A DNA stretch of 64,000 nucleotides from Streptomyces sp. JB150 (GCF_011193355.1 NZ_CP049780.1:3358985-3422984); one strand, 5' to 3'. Positions 32,267 through 40,796 are shown, counted from the first letter of the stretch. Translations and numbers: made by a program. Notes: generated from the letters alone by a model not told the origin.

Positions 32267-34309
32267 TTGTCCACCGCCGACCGCACCGATCCCCTCTCCC
32301 GTGAGCGCGCGCACCTCGCCGCCTCCCGTGCCGCGCTGCGCGCCATGCGGGAGGACGTGGAGTCGCTGGACATCCGCGACGTCAGCGCGAACTGGGTGAA
32401 CGCCCGCGTCCTGGAGCGCCAGATCGAGGAGCGGATCAAGGCGCTCGCCGACCTCAGCGACACCCCGCTGTTCTTCGGCCGCCTGGACTATCTGCACGCG
32501 CCCGGCGCCGACCGCGCGGAGGGCGCCGAGGGGGAACGCTTCTACATCGGGCGGCGGCACGTGCACGACGCCGACGGCGATCCGATGGTGATCGACTGGC
32601 GCGCCCCGGTGTCGCAGCCGTTCTACCGGGCGTCGAAGAAGGACCCGATGGACGTCTCGCTGCGCCGCCGGTTCGGGTACACGGGCGGCGAGCTGACCGC
32701 CTACGAGGACGAGCGGCTGTCGGACCCGGCGGAGGAGGAGAAGGCCAGCCGGCTGCTCCAGCAGGAGATCGAGAAGCCGCGCGTCGGCCCGATGCGGGAC
32801 ATCGTGGCCACCATCCAGCCGGAGCAGGACGAGATCGTCCGCTCGGGACTGGGCGGCACGGTGTGCGTGCAGGGCGGCCCCGGCACCGGCAAGACGGCCG
32901 TCGGCCTGCACCGCGTCGCCTATCTGCTGTACGCCCACCGGGAGCGGCTGGCCCGCACGGGCACCCTGGTGATCGGCCCGAACCGGTCCTTCCTGCACTA
33001 CATCGAGCAGGTGCTGCCCGCGCTCGGCGAGTTGACGGTGCGTCAGGCCACGGTGGACGACCTGGTGGCGCACGTCGAGGTGCGCGGCACGGACGAGGCG
33101 GGCGCGGCGGTGGTGAAGGGGGACGCGCGGATGGCCCGGGTGCTGCGCCGGGCCGTGTACTCCCACGTGTCGATGCCGACCGAGCCGGTCGTCGTCGTGC
33201 GCGGCTCGCGGCGCTGGCGGGTCCCGGCGTACCAACTGCAGGACATCGTCCGCGAGTTGCTGGACCGCGACATCCGCTACGGCGCCGCCCGCGAGGCGCT
33301 GCCGCAGCGGATCGCGCACGCGGTGCTGGTGCAGATGGAGCGCGCGGGCGAGGCGCCGGACGACCGGGTGCAGGACGCGGTGGCCCGCACCAGCGCGGTG
33401 AAGGCGGCGGTGAAGGCGGTGTGGCCGGCGGTGGACCCGGCGAAGCTGGTGCTGCGGCTGCTGTCGGACGCGGACTTCCTGGCCGAGCACGCGGCGGGGA
33501 TCCTCACCGAGGACGAGCAGAAGACGATCCTGTGGGCGAGGCCCGCCCGGAGCGTGAGGTCCGCCAAATGGTCGCCCGCCGACGCGGTGCTGATCGACGA
33601 GGCGGCCGATCTGGTGGAGCGCACGCCGTCGCTGGGGCACGTGGTGCTGGACGAGGCGCAGGACCTGTCACCGATGCAGTACCGGGCGGTGGGCCGCCGC
33701 TGCACCACCGGCAGCGCGACCGTCCTCGGCGACCTGGCGCAGGGCACCACGCCGTGGGCGACCCGCAGCTGGGAGGAGGCGCTGGCGCACCTGGGGAAGC
33801 CGGAGGCGGTGATCGAGGAGCTGACGGCCGGTTTCCGGGTGCCGACGGACGTCATCACGTACGCCTCCCGGCTGCTCCCGCACATCGCGCCGGGCCTCAC
33901 CCCGGTCGCCTCGATCCGGGAGAACCCGGGCCTGTTCGAGGTGCGCCCGGCCGCCGGCACCGCCGACGTGGTCGCCGCCTGCGCGGAGCTGCTGCGCAAC
34001 GAGGGCTCGGTCGGCCTGATCGCCGCCGACGCGCGCGTGCCGGTGCTCGCGGAGGCGCTGTCGGAGGCGGGGCTGCCGTATCTCGCCCCCGGTGAGGAGA
34101 CCACCCGGGAGACCCGTCTGACGCTGGTCCCCGCCTCGCTCGCGAAGGGTCTGGAGTACGACTACGTGGTGCTGGACGAGCCGCAGGCCGTGGTGGACGG
34201 CGAGCCGGACGAGCGGACGGGGCTGCGGCGGCTGTACGTGGCGCTGACCCGTGCGGTGTCGGGGTTGATCGTGACGCACGGGGCACCGCTGCCGCCCCAG
34301 TTGGGGTGA
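32267..34309 (+). CDS. HelD-like superfamily 1 ATPase (RNA polymerase recycling)
   Basis: A 680-residue UvrD-like ATPase of the HelD class, which binds RNA polymerase and releases it from stalled complexes. Residues 1-110 contain a helical coiled segment (AHLAASRAALRAMREDVESL, VLERQIEERIKALADLSDTP), as in HelD. Then come VIDWRAPVSQPFYRASKKDP and Walker A CVQGGPGTGKTAVGLHRVAY near 203. Walker B is VVLDEAQDLSPMQYRAVGRR near 461, and motif VI is RRLYVALTRAVSGLIV. The TTG at 32267 follows GGAGG by 8 nt. It differs from the longer HelR type. A rifampicin-related role is possible but not shown. Confidence 0.85.
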   Translation: MSTADRTDPLSRERAHLAASRAALRAMREDVESLDIRDVSANWVNARVLERQIEERIKALADLSDTPLFFGRLDYLHAPGADRAEGAEGERFYIGRRHVHDADGDPMVIDWRAPVSQPFYRASKKDPMDVSLRRRFGYTGGELTAYEDERLSDPAEEEKASRLLQQEIEKPRVGPMRDIVATIQPEQDEIVRSGLGGTVCVQGGPGTGKTAVGLHRVAYLLYAHRERLARTGTLVIGPNRSFLHYIEQVLPALGELTVRQATVDDLVAHVEVRGTDEAGAAVVKGDARMARVLRRAVYSHVSMPTEPVVVVRGSRRWRVPAYQLQDIVRELLDRDIRYGAAREALPQRIAHAVLVQMERAGEAPDDRVQDAVARTSAVKAAVKAVWPAVDPAKLVLRLLSDADFLAEHAAGILTEDEQKTILWARPARSVRSAKWSPADAVLIDEAADLVERTPSLGHVVLDEAQDLSPMQYRAVGRRCTTGSATVLGDLAQGTTPWATRSWEEALAHLGKPEAVIEELTAGFRVPTDVITYASRLLPHIAPGLTPVASIRENPGLFEVRPAAGTADVVAACAELLRNEGSVGLIAADARVPVLAEALSEAGLPYLAPGEETTRETRLTLVPASLAKGLEYDYVVLDEPQAVVDGEPDERTGLRRLYVALTRAVSGLIVTHGAPLPPQLG

Positions 34310-34404
34310 GGGCCCGGCAGGTCCGGGGATGGTCACTGTCGCCGCCGGGCCGCGGTGCGCCGTGCATGGCTCGCGCCTTCGAAGGTGCGTCCAGTGCACC
34401 CGCT

Positions 34405-34427
34405 CAAGGGGCGCGGGGAACTGCGCG
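34405..34427. repeat. Dispersed intergenic repeat, copy 2
   Basis: CAAGGGGCGCGGGGAAC followed by TGCGCG lies between the convergent helD and cutC genes. It matches the copy at 1799-1822 at nearly every base. The 164-bp gap holds no gene. Confidence 0.5.
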
Positions 34428-34473
34428 AGCAACCCACGACGCACCCGCAGCCCGCGACGCGCAGTCGCCCCCC

Positions 34474-35169
34474 TCAGACCGCGGCGTCCACAGCCTTCCG
34501 CCACTCGGCGACCGCCTCCGCCGAGACCGGCCCCGACCAGCCCCGCGGCCGCGCCGCCCCGCCGATGTGGAAGGCGTCGATCCCCGCCGCCAGCAGCCGC
34601 GGCACGTGAGCGAGCCGCAGCCCGCCGCCGACCAGGATGCGCTGCTGGTAGCCGGGCTCGCCGCCGCGGGCCGCCTCGGTGAGCAGGGTGGGAAGCCCGT
34701 CGTCCACGTCGGTGGCGGAACCGGCGGTGAGGTAGGTGTCGAGGCCGGGCAGGCCGTCGAGCTGCTTGCGCAGGGCGTCGCGGTCGGCGGCGTGGTCGAT
34801 GGCCCGGTGGAAGGTCCAGGAGCAGCCGTCCAGGGCGGCGACGACCCGCTCGACGGCGGACAGGTCGAGGCCGCCGTGCGGGTCGAGGAAGCCGAGCACG
34901 AACTGGTCGGCCCCGGCGTCGCGCAGTTCGCGGGCGCGGGCGACGAGCCGGTCGAGGTCACCGGCGGCGAACCCGTCGACGAGCCGCAGCATCACCCGCA
35001 GCGGGATGTCGACGGCGGCGCGGATCGCGCGGAAGGCCGCCGTGGCCGGGGTCAGTCCGTCGGCGGCCATGTCGGTGACCAGCTCCAGGCGGTCCGCGCC
35101 TCCGGCCTGGGCGGCGGTCGCGTCCTCGGCGTCGAGGGCGATCACCTCCAGGACTGCACGCTTGCTCAT
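34474..35169 (-). CDS. cutC: CutC family protein
   Basis: A 231-residue TIM-barrel protein of the CutC family. The family was named for copper homeostasis, but that role is doubtful in many bacteria. Signatures are LEVIALDAEDATAAQAGGAD, RLELVTDMAADGLTP, the metal-region FTFHRAID-like WTFHRAIDHAAD, and RILVGGGLRLAHVPRLLAAG followed by FHIGGAAR. The ATG at 35169 follows GGGGTGAC. Its upstream region (35170-35312) carries a 16-bp repeat with GGTCTA cores that resembles part of the DasR box, so its control may be unusual. Confidence 0.88.
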   Translation of the reverse strand: MSKRAVLEVIALDAEDATAAQAGGADRLELVTDMAADGLTPATAAFRAIRAAVDIPLRVMLRLVDGFAAGDLDRLVARARELRDAGADQFVLGFLDPHGGLDLSAVERVVAALDGCSWTFHRAIDHAADRDALRKQLDGLPGLDTYLTAGSATDVDDGLPTLLTEAARGGEPGYQQRILVGGGLRLAHVPRLLAAGIDAFHIGGAARPRGWSGPVSAEAVAEWRKAVDAAV

Positions 35170-35204
35170 GTCACCCCATTCGTCGGCGCGGGCCCGCCGC
35201 ACCA

Positions 35205-35283
35205 CGGCTCTACAGGTCTACGGCTCTACAGGTCTACGGAGCTTCAGACCTGCGGATCCTCGGCTCTACAGGTCTAGTCCAAT
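35205..35283. repeat. Three 16-bp repeats with a dre-like end, upstream of cutC
   Basis: CGGCTCTACAGGTCTA occurs at 35205-35220, 35221-35236 and 35261-35276. Between them CAGGTCT (35229) and AGACCTG (35246) form an inverted repeat. The third copy runs into ACAGGTCTAGTCCAAT (35268-35283), which matches the DasR consensus ACTGGTCTAGACCACT at 13 of 16 positions. Confidence 0.6.
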
Positions 35284-35312
35284 CAAAGACTACGCCTGCC
35301 GCCCGCCCCCGC

Positions 35313-35987
35313 TCACCCGAAGATGTTCAGCCCGGCCGCCTCCACCCCGGCCAGCTCGTAGTCCGCGCCCGCCGTCGGCCGCCCCGCGTACAGCCGGATC
35401 AGCGTCGGCGCGGAGCCGATGAACCGGGCCGGCGGCCGGGTGCCGCTCGCCTCGCCGAGCAGCAGCGGCTCGTCCCGGTCGTCGAGGTCGGCGTGCAGCG
35501 GCACATGGCCCCGCTCGCGGGTGAGCCGGGCGAGCAGGTCCAGCGCGTACGGCAGCCCCGCCCCGCCGTACGCGCCGGGCTCGCCGAACACCTCCCGCAC
35601 GTCACCCGCGTGCACCCACTCCCCCAGCGCGATCATGTCCAGCACCCCGCCGGACCGGGCGATCACCGGCCCGGCCTCGGTCATCCCGCGCTCCAGCTCG
35701 TCCACGACCCGCGCGTTCGTCCAGTCGGCCCGCTCGGCGATGTCCCGGTCGTTGGACTCGGGCGAGAACACGCCCTTCTCGAACCGGTTCTCCACCACCC
35801 GCGTGAGCGCGGCCGAGCAGTGCGCGAGCACGTCCCGCACCGTCCAGCCGGGGCAGGCGGCCACCGGCAGCGCGAAGTCGCTCTCCGCCCGGCTCCGCAG
35901 CAGCGGCACCAGCGCGTCCCGCTCGATGGTCAGCAGCCGGCCCGGCAGTTCCGGGTCCCGTACGTCCTTCACGTCCACAGAAGTCAT
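35313..35987 (-). CDS. Maleylpyruvate isomerase family mycothiol-dependent enzyme
   Basis: A 224-residue DinB-like protein of the mycothiol-dependent maleylpyruvate isomerase family. The N-terminal four-helix bundle has ACPGWTVRDVLAHCSAALTR, the segment with the metal-ligand histidine. IALGEWVHAGDVREVFGEPG carries the second histidine, and HADLDDRDEPL starts the C-terminal domain. The reaction in this branch is unknown; mycothiol transfer or isomerisation is inferred. The ATG at 35987 has TAGCGT 6 nt upstream, so leaderless. A gene with a related N-terminal domain lies at 36706. Confidence 0.83.
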   Translation of the reverse strand: MTSVDVKDVRDPELPGRLLTIERDALVPLLRSRAESDFALPVAACPGWTVRDVLAHCSAALTRVVENRFEKGVFSPESNDRDIAERADWTNARVVDELERGMTEAGPVIARSGGVLDMIALGEWVHAGDVREVFGEPGAYGGAGLPYALDLLARLTRERGHVPLHADLDDRDEPLLLGEASGTRPPARFIGSAPTLIRLYAGRPTAGADYELAGVEAAGLNIFG

Positions 35988-36027
35988 ACGGCCACGCTAG
36001 GGCCCCGCCGCGCGGGAGAATGTGCTC

Positions 36028-36678
36028 ATGGCCGATGTCGATCCCGAGGAACTGCGCGCCCGGTTCAGCCGCTGTCTGGAGCGGGCCCGTCACCCCGGTG
36101 ACGGGCCGGACCCGTCGCCGTACGCCGACGATCTGCTGGGGCGGTGGCGGGAGCCGCAGCGGCGGTATCACACGCTCGCCCATCTCACGGCGGTCCTCGA
36201 CCACGTCGACACGCTGGAGGAGTACGCGGACGATCCGGACCTGGTGCGGCTGGCCGCCTGGTTCCACGACGCGGTGTACCTGCCGGAGCGGTCCGAGAAC
36301 GAGGAGCGGTCGGCGCGGCTCGCCGAGCGGGCGCTGGCCGAGGCGGGGCTGGCGCGGGAGGCGACCGCCGAGGTGGCGCGGCTGGTGCGGCTGACCGCCG
36401 GGCACGCGCCCGCCGACGGCGACCGCAACGGGCAGGTGCTGTGCGACGCAGACCTGGCGGTCCTCGCCTCGCCGCCGTCCGCGTACGCCGCCTACACGGC
36501 GGCCGTGCGCGAGGAGTACGGCTTCATCCCCTCCGACGCCTTCCGCGCGGGCCGCGCCGCGATCCTGCGCGATCTGCTGGCCCTGCCCCGGCTGTTCCGC
36601 ACCCCGTACGGCGCCGAGCACTGGGAGGCGACGGCCCGCTACAACGTCACCGCCGAGCTGGAAATGCTGTCGTCGTGA
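36028..36678 (+). CDS. HD-domain metal-dependent phosphohydrolase
   Basis: A 216-residue predicted HD hydrolase (COG4339-like). The metal-ligand pattern is visible as RRYHTLAHLTAVLDHVD near residue 46, AAWFHDAVYLPERSENEERS (the HD pair) near 75, and LTAGHAPADGDRNGQVLCDADLAVLA, split here as LTAGHAPADGD and LCDADLAVLA. The substrate is unknown. The ATG at 36028 has GAGAAT 6 nt upstream, so leaderless translation is likely; GTG at 36022 is an alternative. It is divergent from the mycothiol-dependent enzyme. Confidence 0.85.
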   Translation: MADVDPEELRARFSRCLERARHPGDGPDPSPYADDLLGRWREPQRRYHTLAHLTAVLDHVDTLEEYADDPDLVRLAAWFHDAVYLPERSENEERSARLAERALAEAGLAREATAEVARLVRLTAGHAPADGDRNGQVLCDADLAVLASPPSAYAAYTAAVREEYGFIPSDAFRAGRAAILRDLLALPRLFRTPYGAEHWEATARYNVTAELEMLSS

Positions 36679-36705
36679 GCCGTTCGCTCCCCTAGCCTGC
36701 CGGGC

Positions 36706-37791
36706 ATGACTGACGTGGGCGGACAGCGGGCGGCCGAGGCCGTCGAGCGGGCGGTGGCGGACGCGGCGCGGGTGCTGCGGGCGGCGGCACGGCGGGACTG
36801 GGACGGCACGCGGGCGGGCTCCCTGGAGTGGAGCTGCCGCCGCGCGGCGGAGCACCTGGCGGGTGCGCTGCTCGCGTACGCCGGCCAACTGGCGGGCCGG
36901 GGACGGCACACGGACCGTTACGCGCCCCTGGGTCCGGCCGTCGACGAGGGCGCGGACCCGGCCGGGCTCCTGGACGTCCTGGAGACCACCGGCACCCTGC
37001 TCGCGATGGCCGTGCGCACCACCCCGCCCCGCGCCCGCGCCTTCCACCCGTTCCCGTTCGGCAGCGCGAACCGCGAGGGTTTCGCCGCGATGGGCGTGAC
37101 CGAGACGCTGCTCCACACGTATGACATCGCCGAGGGCTTCGGGCTGGCGTACGAACCGGACGGCCGGCTCGCCGAGTTCGCCCTCACCCGGATCTTCCCG
37201 GAGGTCCGGCCGGGCCCCGCGCCCTGGCCGACCCTGCTGTGGGCCACCGGCCGCGGCGGCCTGCACGGGCGGGAGCCGGTCACCGAGTGGATGTGGACCA
37301 ACAGCCTCGTCATCCCCGCCGGGCGCCTCACCCTGGAGGGTGTCACCCCGGCGGCGGCAGCGGATCTCGCGACCGGCGGCGACGGCGGGTTCGACTGGGT
37401 CGAGGGCGGGCCGTACGAGGGCACGCGGGAGGCCGCCGCGATGACCCTGAAGGCGTACGAGACCGGGGTGCACCGGCCCGAGTTCGGGCTGTTCGTGCTG
37501 GTCCGCGAGGAGGACGCGCGGGCGGTCGGCGGGATGGGTTTCCACGGCCCGCCGGACGAGGACGGCCGCACGGAGATCGGCTACGACCTCGCCACCTCCG
37601 CGCGCGGCCGGGGCTACGCCACCGAGGCGCTGCGCGCGCTGTCCGAGTGGGCGCTGGCCAGGACGGACGTACGGTCGCTGTTCGCGACGGTGGAGCCGGC
37701 GAACCTGCCGTCGCAGCGGGTCGTGGCGCGGGCCGGGTTCCGGCGGGTCGCGGCGGAGGACGAGCTGTTCGCCTACGAGTTGCGGGGCTGA
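36706..37791 (+). CDS. DinB/MPI-like domain fused to a GNAT acetyltransferase
   Basis: A 361-residue fusion. Residues about 1-190 form a DinB/maleylpyruvate-isomerase-like bundle (GSLEWSCRRAAEHLAGALLA with the first His, ALHTYD-like ETLLHTYDIAEGFGLAY with the second). Residues about 205-361 are a RimJ/RimL-type GNAT domain with the acetyl-CoA loop SARGRGYATEALRALSEWAL, and VEPANLPSQRVVARAGFRR near the end. TAGCCT at 36693-36698 precedes the ATG at 36706 by 7 nt. It overlaps the convergent DUF4031 gene by 19 bp. A thiol-linked acetyl transfer is conceivable, but nothing fixes the substrate. Confidence 0.82.
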   Translation: MTDVGGQRAAEAVERAVADAARVLRAAARRDWDGTRAGSLEWSCRRAAEHLAGALLAYAGQLAGRGRHTDRYAPLGPAVDEGADPAGLLDVLETTGTLLAMAVRTTPPRARAFHPFPFGSANREGFAAMGVTETLLHTYDIAEGFGLAYEPDGRLAEFALTRIFPEVRPGPAPWPTLLWATGRGGLHGREPVTEWMWTNSLVIPAGRLTLEGVTPAAAADLATGGDGGFDWVEGGPYEGTREAAAMTLKAYETGVHRPEFGLFVLVREEDARAVGGMGFHGPPDEDGRTEIGYDLATSARGRGYATEALRALSEWALARTDVRSLFATVEPANLPSQRVVARAGFRRVAAEDELFAYELRG

Positions 37792-38063
37792 CCGGCGGCC
37801 CCCGAGGACCGCTTGCGGCGGCGCAGTCCGGCGCCGTGCAGCAGCCGCACCACCTCGCGCGAGGTCACCTCGACGGCGCCGGCGCGGACCGCGTCGGCAT
37901 AGCGGTGCGCGGGGATGTCGTAGTGGTCGCGGTCGAAGGCGCGGCGGGGCACGCCGAGGCGGGCGGCGAAGGCGTGCAGTTCGTCGTACGAGGCGTCGCT
38001 GACCAGGTGGGACCAGAACCGGCCGTGGCCCGGCCAGGACGGCGGGTCGATGTACACCGTCAC
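37773..38063 (-). CDS. DUF4031 family protein
   Basis: A 96-residue protein matching DUF4031, short bacterial proteins of unknown function. Conserved residues visible are the opening TVYIDPPSWPGHGRFWSHLV, then SYDELHAFAARLGVPRRAFD and RDHYDIPAHRYADAV. The GTG at 38063 follows GGGAGGGCGGGG. The C-terminal 19 bp overlap the convergent DinB-GNAT gene. It lies 22 bp after the 127-residue gene at 38086 on the same strand, probably in one transcript. Confidence 0.87.
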   Translation of the reverse strand: MTVYIDPPSWPGHGRFWSHLVSDASYDELHAFAARLGVPRRAFDRDHYDIPAHRYADAVRAGAVEVTSREVVRLLHGAGLRRRKRSSGAAGQPRNS

Positions 38064-38085
38064 GACCCCGCCCTCCCGGTCCCGT

Positions 38086-38469
38086 TCACGACGGGGTGGT
38101 CCCGCCCATCGCCGTGCCCAGCGAGCCGATGGAGGCGACCTTCACGCCCGCCTTGTGGCACACCCAGTGCGGGTCGGGGCCCAGCTCCGGCTCGACGTCG
38201 AGGGCGTGCGGGTCGCCGGAGCCGCAGACCGGGCACAGCGGCCAGCGGCCGTGCCGGTCGAGGAGGGCGTCCTGCACGTCCTGGGCGACCAGCCCGGCGA
38301 CGAAGGAGGCGCCGTCCGGCCACTGCTCCACCCACCAGCGCCGCTGCGTGACGGAGTCCTCGACCAGCGAGACGACGTCCGCCTCGGCGACCTGGCCCGC
38401 GACGAGGTCGGCCAGCACGAGGGCACGCGCCGCGTGCAGTGCCTGCTCCAGGGGGCTGATGGGGTTCAT
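38086..38469 (-). CDS. Conserved hypothetical protein with CxxC motif
   Basis: A 127-residue protein from the ATG at 38469 (MNPISPLEQALHAARALVLA). The middle is helical and acidic (ADVVSLVEDSVTQRRWWVEQ). The end holds CPVCGSGDPHALDVEPELG and HWVCHKAGVKVAS, three or four cysteines and a histidine that could bind zinc. CACAAT lies 6 nt before the start codon, so leaderless transcription is likely. It is transcribed with the DUF4031 gene and divergently from the RpiR regulator. No function is known. Confidence 0.78.
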   Translation of the reverse strand: MNPISPLEQALHAARALVLADLVAGQVAEADVVSLVEDSVTQRRWWVEQWPDGASFVAGLVAQDVQDALLDRHGRWPLCPVCGSGDPHALDVEPELGPDPHWVCHKAGVKVASIGSLGTAMGGTTPS

Positions 38470-38524
38470 GCCCCTATTGTGCGCACTCTTGACCGGGAGT
38501 CCGAGCCGAAAATATCTTTCAATG

Positions 38525-39442
38525 GTGACCAGGGAAGTGAAGGAAACTTTCGGCGGCGGGCCCGGCGCGACGCCGCCCGCGCCCAGCGCGCTCGCCGCCA
38601 AGGTGCGCACCCTCGCCCCCTCCATGACCCGCTCGATGCAGCGCGTCGCCGAGGCCGTCGCGAGCGACCCGGCCCGCTGCGCCGCCCTCACGGTCACCGG
38701 ACTGGCCGAACTCACCGGCACCAGCGAGGCCACCGTCGTGCGCACCGCCCGCCTGCTCGGCTACCCGGGCTACCGCGACCTGCGCCTGGCCCTGGCCGGT
38801 CTCGCCGCCCAGCAGCAGTCCGGTCGCGCGCCCGCCATCACCACCGACATCGCGGTGGACGACCCCCTCGCGGACGTGGTGGCGAAGCTCGCCTACGACG
38901 AGCAGCAGACCCTCGCCGACACGGCCGCCAACCTGGACACCGTCCAGCTCGGCGCGGCCGTCGGCGCGCTCGCCGCGGCCCGCCGCGTCGACGTGTACGG
39001 CGTCGGCGCGTCCGGCCTGGTCGCCCAGGACCTCACCCAGAAGCTGCTGCGCATAGGGCTGATAGCGCACGCGCACAGCGATCCGCACCTCGCCGTCACC
39101 AACGCGGTCCAGCTCCGCTCCGGCGACGTCGCGCTGGCGATCACCCACTCCGGCTCGACGGGCGACGTCATCGAGCCGCTGCGCGTCGCCTTCGAGCGCG
39201 GCGCGACCACCGTCGCGATCACCGGACGGGCCAACTCGCCGGTGGCGCAGTACGCCGACCACGTGCTGACCACGTCCATCGCCCGCGAGACGGAGCTGCG
39301 CCCGGCGGCCATGTCGTCCCGCACGAGCCAGCTGCTCGTGGTGGACTGCCTGTTCGTCGGGGTGGCCCAGCGGACGTACGACACGGCGGCCCCGGCCCTG
39401 TCGGCGTCCTACGAGGCGCTGGCGCACCGGCACCGCAGATGA
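38525..39442 (+). CDS. MurR/RpiR family transcriptional regulator (HTH plus SIS domain)
   Basis: A 305-residue regulator. The N-terminal RpiR helix-turn-helix (TRSMQRVAEAVASDPARCAA, then VTGLAELTGTSEATVVRTAR and LLGYPGYRDLRLAL) is followed by a SIS sugar-phosphate domain (VDVYGVGASGLVAQDLTQKL, LAITHSGSTGDVIEPL, VAITGRANSPVAQYADHVL). It lies 53 bp before murQ, so it most likely senses MurNAc-6P or a related sugar phosphate. GTG 38525 has TATCTT 6 nt upstream; ATG 38522 is also possible. The short A/T-rich repeats around 38508-38550 (GAAAATATCTTTC, GGAAACTTTC) may be its binding sites. Confidence 0.88.
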   Translation: MTREVKETFGGGPGATPPAPSALAAKVRTLAPSMTRSMQRVAEAVASDPARCAALTVTGLAELTGTSEATVVRTARLLGYPGYRDLRLALAGLAAQQQSGRAPAITTDIAVDDPLADVVAKLAYDEQQTLADTAANLDTVQLGAAVGALAAARRVDVYGVGASGLVAQDLTQKLLRIGLIAHAHSDPHLAVTNAVQLRSGDVALAITHSGSTGDVIEPLRVAFERGATTVAITGRANSPVAQYADHVLTTSIARETELRPAAMSSRTSQLLVVDCLFVGVAQRTYDTAAPALSASYEALAHRHRR

Positions 39443-39495
39443 CCCGCGCCGACCGTCACGCACCCACCTGACCGTCGTGGAAAGAGCCGTACCCG

Positions 39496-40431
39496 ATGAC
39501 CTCCGCATCCGACGCCCGTGACCTGCAAGCCCAGCTGGAGCAGCTGACCACCGAGGCCTTCCGGCCCGACCTCGCCGAGATCGACCGGCTCTCCACGCTG
39601 GAGATCGCGACGCTGATGAACGGGGAGGACGCCGGGGTGCCGGGCGCGGTCGCGCGGGAACTGCCGCGGATCGCCGCCGCCGTGGACGCCGTCGCCGACC
39701 GCATGGCCCGCGGCGGCCGGCTCGTCTACGCCGGTGCCGGGACCGCCGGGCGGCTCGGCGTGCTGGACGCCTCCGAGTGCCCGCCCACCTTCAACACCGA
39801 CCCCGCTCAGGTCGTCGGCCTGATCGCGGGCGGCCCGCAGGCCATGGTGACCTCGGTCGAGGGCGCGGAGGACTCGGCGGACCTGGCCCGCGCGGACCTC
39901 GACGCGCTGGACCTCGGCCCGGACGACACGGTCGTCGGCGTCTCCGCCTCCGGCCGCACCCCGTACGCCCTCGGCGCCGTCGAACACGCCCGCAAGCTCG
40001 GCGCGTTGACGATCGGCCTCGCCTGCAACCCGGACAGCGCGCTGGCCGCCGCCGCGGACCACGGCATCGAGATCGTCACCGGCCCCGAGCTGATCACCGG
40101 CTCGACCCGGCTGAAGGCGGGCACGGCCCAGAAGCTCGTCCTCAACATGATCTCGACGATCACCATGATCCGCCTGGGCAAGACCTACGGGAACCTCATG
40201 GTCGACGTCCGCGCCTCCAACGACAAGCTGCGCGCCCGCTCCCGCCGCATCGTCGCCCTCGCCACCGGGGCGGACGACACGGAGATCGACCGCGCGCTGA
40301 CCGAGGCGAACGGCGAGGTGAAGGACGCGATCCTGACCCTTCTCGCGGGCGTCGACGGGCCCACGGCGGCCCGCCTGCTCACCGAGCACCGGGGCCACCT
40401 GCGGGCAGCGCTGGCGGCGGCACGGGCGTAG
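39496..40431 (+). CDS. murQ: N-acetylmuramic acid 6-phosphate etherase
   Basis: MurQ cleaves the lactyl ether of MurNAc-6-phosphate to GlcNAc-6-phosphate and lactate in peptidoglycan recycling. The 311-residue protein has the SIS fold and family signatures: RLSTLEIATLMNGEDAGVPG, LVYAGAGTAGRLGVLDASEC (catalytic Glu region) followed by PPTFNTDP, GVSASGRTPYALGAVEHA, and GPELITGSTRLKAGTAQKLV, then NMISTITMIRLGKTYGNLMV. The end is a UBA-like helical domain (GEVKDAILTLLAGVDGPTAA). The ATG at 39496 follows GGAAAGAG. The product GlcNAc-6P is the substrate of NagA, encoded at 56413 in the same window. Confidence 0.96.
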   Translation: MTSASDARDLQAQLEQLTTEAFRPDLAEIDRLSTLEIATLMNGEDAGVPGAVARELPRIAAAVDAVADRMARGGRLVYAGAGTAGRLGVLDASECPPTFNTDPAQVVGLIAGGPQAMVTSVEGAEDSADLARADLDALDLGPDDTVVGVSASGRTPYALGAVEHARKLGALTIGLACNPDSALAAAADHGIEIVTGPELITGSTRLKAGTAQKLVLNMISTITMIRLGKTYGNLMVDVRASNDKLRARSRRIVALATGADDTEIDRALTEANGEVKDAILTLLAGVDGPTAARLLTEHRGHLRAALAAARA

Positions 40432-40435
40432 CGCC

Positions 40436-40717
40436 CTACCGGAGCCGCTCGCGCTCCCGGTTCATCGTCCGCACCCGGGCCAGCAGCGCGTCGTTCGACG
40501 GCACCATCCGCAGGATGTCCGTCAGCTGCTCGGCCGTGCGCACGTTGCAGCGCCCCAGGTCGACCAGGGCGAACGGTTCGTCACTCGCCCCCGTCACCGG
40601 ATCGACGCGCAGCGACGGCAGCACGACCCCCACTCCCTTGAGCGCCGCCCGCAGCGCCTCCACGATGTCCTCCGTCGTCCGCACGCTCCGTACCTCCACG
40701 CTGAGTTTCCGATTCAC
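40436..40717 (-). CDS. Hypothetical protein (93 aa)
   Basis: A 93-residue protein divergent from the XRE regulator and convergent with murQ, from which it is 4 bp away. Residues TTEDIVEALRAALKGVGVVL and EPFALVDLGRCNVRTAEQLT are the best-defined segments. No family is recognised. Start is GTG 40717, or GTG 40720 one codon earlier, with GGGGAAG upstream. Codon use is coding-like but weaker than in neighbours. The divergent promoter it shares with the XRE gene suggests both belong to the accessory patch. Confidence 0.6.
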   Translation of the reverse strand: MNRKLSVEVRSVRTTEDIVEALRAALKGVGVVLPSLRVDPVTGASDEPFALVDLGRCNVRTAEQLTDILRMVPSNDALLARVRTMNRERERLR

Positions 40718-40796
40718 CACCCAGCGTGTCTTCCCCACCTTTAACCTGGCCAGACAAGGCGCCCCAACAATCCGAGGTGTACGACAGGGAGGTGCC

